Assembly (NCBI GenBank): GCA_028287135.1
Contig: JAQBQE010000036.1
Location: 1-64,000 of the forward strand
From: Myxococcales bacterium
GTDB lineage: Bacteria > Myxococcota_A > Polyangia > Haliangiales > Haliangiaceae
Reading direction: 5' to 3'
Length of the DNA: 64,000 nucleotides
Of the stretch, positions 60,170-64,000 are shown in pieces (the first letter of the stretch is position 1; every line of letters starts with the position of its first letter). The position numbers and the translations under genes were made by a program. The notes under the pieces were generated by a model that did no database searches, was not told the origin of the DNA, and was given only the letters and a program-made list of their open reading frames with translations.

Positions 60170-61947
60170 TTCGAAGCGAGAAGTAGAAACTTAACCTTCT
60201 CTACCTCGCCGCCAAAATCGGGATAGTTCAGGGTGATCTTGACGTCAGCAGTTGCCTCTACGAGTTCACTCCCCGAAGGCAGTTCAAGGTTGAACGACGC
60301 CATTCTACGTCCGATGTCCGGGTAGGATGGGTCTTCATAACTTTGGTCCCAATCTAGCTTTGTGGGCGCTAGTTTCTTTGCAGCCTTGGGAATCAATTGC
60401 TTCCAGTTGCTGTCGATAGAGAGCATTGGTGGTTCATCGACGTCCACCGCCTTGATTGCGTCGTAGAACACGCGAAACGTCAGAATGCGTTTAGCATCGT
60501 CTAGTAGTGAAATCTTATGCTGGGTGTCGCCTAGTTGGTGCCATTGCCCATCGACCTGAATACGAAACTCAGGACGTCGGACGAGATCCAGCTTTCGGCA
60601 GAGATAATCGTAGAGTTTGTTGATGTTCTTGGTCTGAACTTGCAAATTCAAGCCGCCATCGTTGGTCTTGAGTGCAATTGGGACGTCGCCAGCGTGTGCC
60701 GAGAGCAAATCCTCATTCTCGGCCTGGAAGAACTTGCCGTTTGAGCCGACCAGGAGGTCGTTCTGGAGCCGGTCGATGACGCTGTTCCAGGATGGAAATC
60801 GGCGGATCAGCCGACCGATGCGGAAGAGTGCCTTAATCGTGCCGTTGTTGTTCGCGAGGTCGACGTGCCTTAGCGCTAGGTTGGTTGTCCTCGCAGCCGC
60901 ACGAGCAGCCTCGAGTCGCTCGTCGGAGCCTACCGGGTTCTCTGCATCGAATTGCGACTCAACTGGTTTGATTACTTTTTGGTACAGGTTCCTGAACGGT
61001 GCGTAGTCTTCGTCCTTGCCGTCTTTGTCTAGATCCGCGCGCACTCGAAGAGTGGTGAGGGAGAGTAGAAATGCACAGTAGTACTCGGCCATTTCGTCGC
61101 GTGCGTCGGAGTCATCGCGCGCGAGTTTGATCTCGTCCGAGGAGAACATCTCCGCGATCGATGCGACGAAGACGGACATGGTAAGTAGGGTGTGTTGTGT
61201 ATTTTGATTCGACGAAACCTCGATATTGTTTTCGAGGATTCGGTTCTCTTGCATGTCGCACGCAAGAATTGCGTCCTTGAGCGCGCCGATGGGGCTAGAA
61301 ACGTCTAGTTCCTTCTGTTTCGCAGCCGAAATCTTCTTTTGCTTTCCGTTGAGTTCCGAGAAGAGCTCCTTTTCGCCCTGGAAATCTAAGTTGTAGATTT
61401 CAACGGAGAACTCGAAGTTCGGTCTGAACAGCGGGAAGGTGAGGTTTGCTTCCTTGTCAGATTTGTAAGCCCGCACAGCCTCGCAGATTCCAAAGTGCCG
61501 ATGAGCGGAATCGGTGAGGTGGATCTCGGTAGTGTCAATGACAAGCCTCCACTTTGGGGGCTTATTTTCGATTTCCTGTTTGGCGACGGAAAGCACAGCC
61601 GGTGGCCTGATGTTCCAAACAAGTGTGCCCAGGTAGATTCTCGGCACCGTGGCATTTTTCTCTTGCAGTAGAATTGACTTGATCTCTCCGATTTTTGCCG
61701 CGTTTTGACCGTGGTATCCATTGGAGTCATCACCGCGTTGAATCTTCGGATCGATCTTGATGAGTGAAGTCCCCAGCGTCTTGAACGAGGCACTCTTCTT
61801 GGAACTCTCGCGTTCGTATTGAAACCACGTCGCCAATTGCTCTGCGGTGACCTTGACGATCCATTTCTTGCGAACCGGTTGGTTGGGGCCGGTCTCATCA
61901 TTGATGGTGCCGAGGAGAGGAAGATCAAGTTCCATTTCGAACTCCAA
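60166..61947 (-). CDS. DndB/DGQHR-like protein (candidate DpdB)
   Basis: GTSLIKIDPKIQRGDD...HLTDSAHRHFGICEAV (DGQHR-like)...FSVEIYNLDFQGEKELFSELNGKQKKISAAKQKELD. Confidence 0.7.
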   Translation of the reverse strand: MEFEMELDLPLLGTINDETGPNQPVRKKWIVKVTAEQLATWFQYERESSKKSASFKTLGTSLIKIDPKIQRGDDSNGYHGQNAAKIGEIKSILLQEKNATVPRIYLGTLVWNIRPPAVLSVAKQEIENKPPKWRLVIDTTEIHLTDSAHRHFGICEAVRAYKSDKEANLTFPLFRPNFEFSVEIYNLDFQGEKELFSELNGKQKKISAAKQKELDVSSPIGALKDAILACDMQENRILENNIEVSSNQNTQHTLLTMSVFVASIAEMFSSDEIKLARDDSDARDEMAEYYCAFLLSLTTLRVRADLDKDGKDEDYAPFRNLYQKVIKPVESQFDAENPVGSDERLEAARAAARTTNLALRHVDLANNNGTIKALFRIGRLIRRFPSWNSVIDRLQNDLLVGSNGKFFQAENEDLLSAHAGDVPIALKTNDGGLNLQVQTKNINKLYDYLCRKLDLVRRPEFRIQVDGQWHQLGDTQHKISLLDDAKRILTFRVFYDAIKAVDVDEPPMLSIDSNWKQLIPKAAKKLAPTKLDWDQSYEDPSYPDIGRRMASFNLELPSGSELVEATADVKITLNYPDFGGEVEKVKFLLLASK

Positions 61948-62062
61948 TGTTGCGGACGCAATTTCAGACGTAGCGAGTGGATGTGCAGGCCGTTCTGCCG
62001 GCGGCGGCGTTCGCGCTTATAGAGGCGTGGTCGGCATCTGGCGGCAGCGTGGCGCGCGTCGG

Positions 62063-62085
62063 CTGGGCTAGAGGAACTAGCCCAG
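62063..62085. promoter_or_regulatory. 9-bp perfect inverted repeat (ctgggctag-aggaa-ctagcccag)
   Basis: Palindrome in the long intergenic region upstream of the DndB-like gene. Confidence 0.4.
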
Positions 62086-62356
62086 GGGGCTGACATACGC
62101 CACGAGGGGCCAACCGGCTGGCGACGCGGGGCGGCCGAACGGGACTGCAACCCACCACCCCAGACTGCATAGCGTTTCCAGTATCGGTGTATTGATCCGC
62201 GATGCCAAGCCATGGGGCCGATATCCCACGTGCCGGTAGCGCGTCTAGGTCGAAGCGGGGACCAAGAAGCGGAGCACGTAGCCCGTTCGTGCTTGGAGTC
62301 GTAGTGCGTTTTGAGGATGCCCGTTCTCGAGCAGAAATCGTTGGAACCAAGGCTGC

Positions 62357-62716
62357 TTATTCTGGCTCCGTTGCGAGCAGTGCCTGGAGTACCGCCTCGA
62401 AACGGCGAAGACTCGCTTCATCCGCTCGTTCGAGGAGCGCCACGATGCGCATGTACTCCGGCGCCCGATCCCGCGGCGCGATCTCGGACCATCCAAGGAG
62501 TTGGTCAGGAGTTACGCGGAGCACGGTCGCGATATTTACGAGGGTGATAACGCTGGGCATGAACTCGCCACGCTCGATGCGGCCGTAGACCTCTGGAGCC
62601 ATCCCCAGCACCTCCGCCACCGCGGATTGCGTCAGCCCAAGGCTGGTGCGCGCGTGGCGTGCCGTTTGGGTGATGGCTCGTCTAAGTCGTAGTTCGGGCG
62701 CCTCTTTATCACCCAC
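62357..62716 (-). CDS. XRE-family HTH regulator
   Basis: ITQTARHARTSLGLTQSAVAEVLGMAPEVYGRIERGEFMPSVITLVNIATVLRVTPDQLLG. Confidence 0.92.
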   Translation of the reverse strand: MGDKEAPELRLRRAITQTARHARTSLGLTQSAVAEVLGMAPEVYGRIERGEFMPSVITLVNIATVLRVTPDQLLGWSEIAPRDRAPEYMRIVALLERADEASLRRFEAVLQALLATEPE

Positions 62717-62887
62717 GCTTGTAGTTGACGGTGCGCGTGCCGCGCGGTAAAGGATGTATCACGGGTGCTCGCGGAAGGATGTGCAGCGTCCTTCGAGGTG
62801 GGCAGGTCGAATTCAGTTCGGGCCTCGATCCCGGCCAGCTGGGCCGGGTGTCACACCAAGAAGGTATCGAGGGGGTGGAGGTAAGGC

Positions 62888-63580
62888 ATGCGCTCGGCGA
62901 TCGTCCTCTTAAGTGGTGGTCTTGATTCAGCGACTGTAGCGGCCGTTGCACGTCGCGACGGCTACGCCATCCACGCGATCAGCTTTCGCTACGGACAACG
63001 GCATGCGGTCGAGGTCGCAGCCGCGGAACGCGTGGCCCGGCACCTTCGCGTGACAAGTCATAGGACGATCGAGTTGGACCTTCGGGCGATGGGGGGCTCG
63101 GCACTGACCGCGGACATTGACGTGCCCAAAGGCCGAAGCGGTGACGAGATGTCCAACAACATCCCGAGCACCTACGTACCAGCACGGAACACCATCTTCC
63201 TCTCCCACGCACTGGGGTTTGCGGAGGTCATTGGAGCGCGAGACATCTTCATCGGCGTGAACGCGCTGGACTACAGCGGCTATCCCGATTGCCGCCCGGC
63301 ATTCGTGTCCGCCTTCGAGCATCTCGCGAATCTTGCGACAAAAGCCGGCGTAGACGGCTCGGCGTTCAAACTGCACGCACCGCTGATCTCCATGTCGAAA
63401 GCAGAGATCATTCGACTGGGCATCTCGCTCGGTGTCGACTACGGGGTCACTTCGAGTTGCTACGATCCGACCGCGGACGGGAAGGCTTGTGGTCAGTGCG
63501 ACTCGTGCCACCTTAGGCTTCGAGGCTTTGCTGAGAATCAGCTCGCAGATCCAATCCATTACGTCGGGCGTGCGGCATGA
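62888..63580 (+). CDS. queC: 7-cyano-7-deazaguanine synthase QueC
   Basis: [39 protein letters not shown]...[44 protein letters not shown]...[24 protein letters not shown]. Confidence 0.97.
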   Translation: MRSAIVLLSGGLDSATVAAVARRDGYAIHAISFRYGQRHAVEVAAAERVARHLRVTSHRTIELDLRAMGGSALTADIDVPKGRSGDEMSNNIPSTYVPARNTIFLSHALGFAEVIGARDIFIGVNALDYSGYPDCRPAFVSAFEHLANLATKAGVDGSAFKLHAPLISMSKAEIIRLGISLGVDYGVTSSCYDPTADGKACGQCDSCHLRLRGFAENQLADPIHYVGRAA

Positions 63581-64000
63581 GGTACGCAGTCAAGGAAATT
63601 TTTTACACGCTGCAAGGCGAAGGGATTAACGCTGGTCGTTCGGCGGTCTTCTTGCGGTTCAGTGGCTGCAATTTGTGGTCGGGACGGTCAGAGCATCGCG
63701 ACAGCGCGATCGGATCATGCAGTCGATGGTGCGATACCGATTTTCTTGGCATGGACGGGACGAACGGAGGTCGCTACACGCTTAGCGAACTCACCGACGC
63801 TGTCGACTCCTGTTGGCCGCACGCTGACGGGAAACGGTTCGTCGTCTGTACCGGCGGCGAGCCCCTGCTACAGGTGGACGAGCCTCTAATCGAAGCTCTT
63901 CACGCTCGCGGCTTCGAAATTGCGGTTGAGACCAACGGTACCATTCAGGCGCCGGCAGGGATTGATTGGGTGTGTGTCAGCCCAAAGGCCGGCACGAAGC
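63577..64000 (+). CDS. queE: 7-carboxy-7-deazaguanine synthase QueE (3' truncated; absent from ORF track)
   Basis: [36 protein letters not shown]...[14 protein letters not shown]...[35 protein letters not shown]; 4-bp overlap with queC. Confidence 0.95.
   Translation, partial: MRYAVKEIFYTLQGEGINAGRSAVFLRFSGCNLWSGRSEHRDSAIGSCSRWCDTDFLGMDGTNGGRYTLSELTDAVDSCWPHADGKRFVVCTGGEPLLQVDEPLIEALHARGFEIAVETNGTIQAPAGIDWVCVSPKAGTK

Overview
The window is 64 kb of high-GC DNA, most consistent with a myxobacterium-like (Myxococcota) chromosome. Supporting features are an AgmX/PglI-type protein, three Hanks-type Ser/Thr kinases, many Cys-rich or Asp-rich lipoproteins and an IgGFc-binding-like protein. Core content, left to right: a 4.0-kaa TPR protein; an FHA-GAF-adenylate cyclase; tRNA-Leu(CAG); a sigma factor split by an amber codon; a GlxA/DJ-1 pair; a 1966-aa polymorphic-toxin-like protein with an adenosine-deaminase-like domain, coupled to a zinc-ribbon/pentapeptide protein; an XdhC/MobA operon; tRNA-Phe(GAA) with a 7.7-kb tRNA-flanked island (decayed integrase, HigBA, arylsulfatase with a broken FGE, a nucleotidyltransferase TA-like pair); and a urease operon (ureD-AB-C-F-G, no ureE). 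The right edge is a lower-GC locus with a PD-(D/E)XK-like nuclease, a DndB/DGQHR-like protein, an XRE regulator, queC and a truncated queE. This looks like the boundary of a 7-deazaguanine DNA modification (Dpd-like) island and is my top candidate. Other notable items are a GxxExxY gene bracketed by inverted 32-bp repeats, a nested repeat array at 38.65-39.08 kb, and a perfect 29-bp inverted repeat at 53.5 kb. All family calls come from reading motifs by eye; no searches were run.
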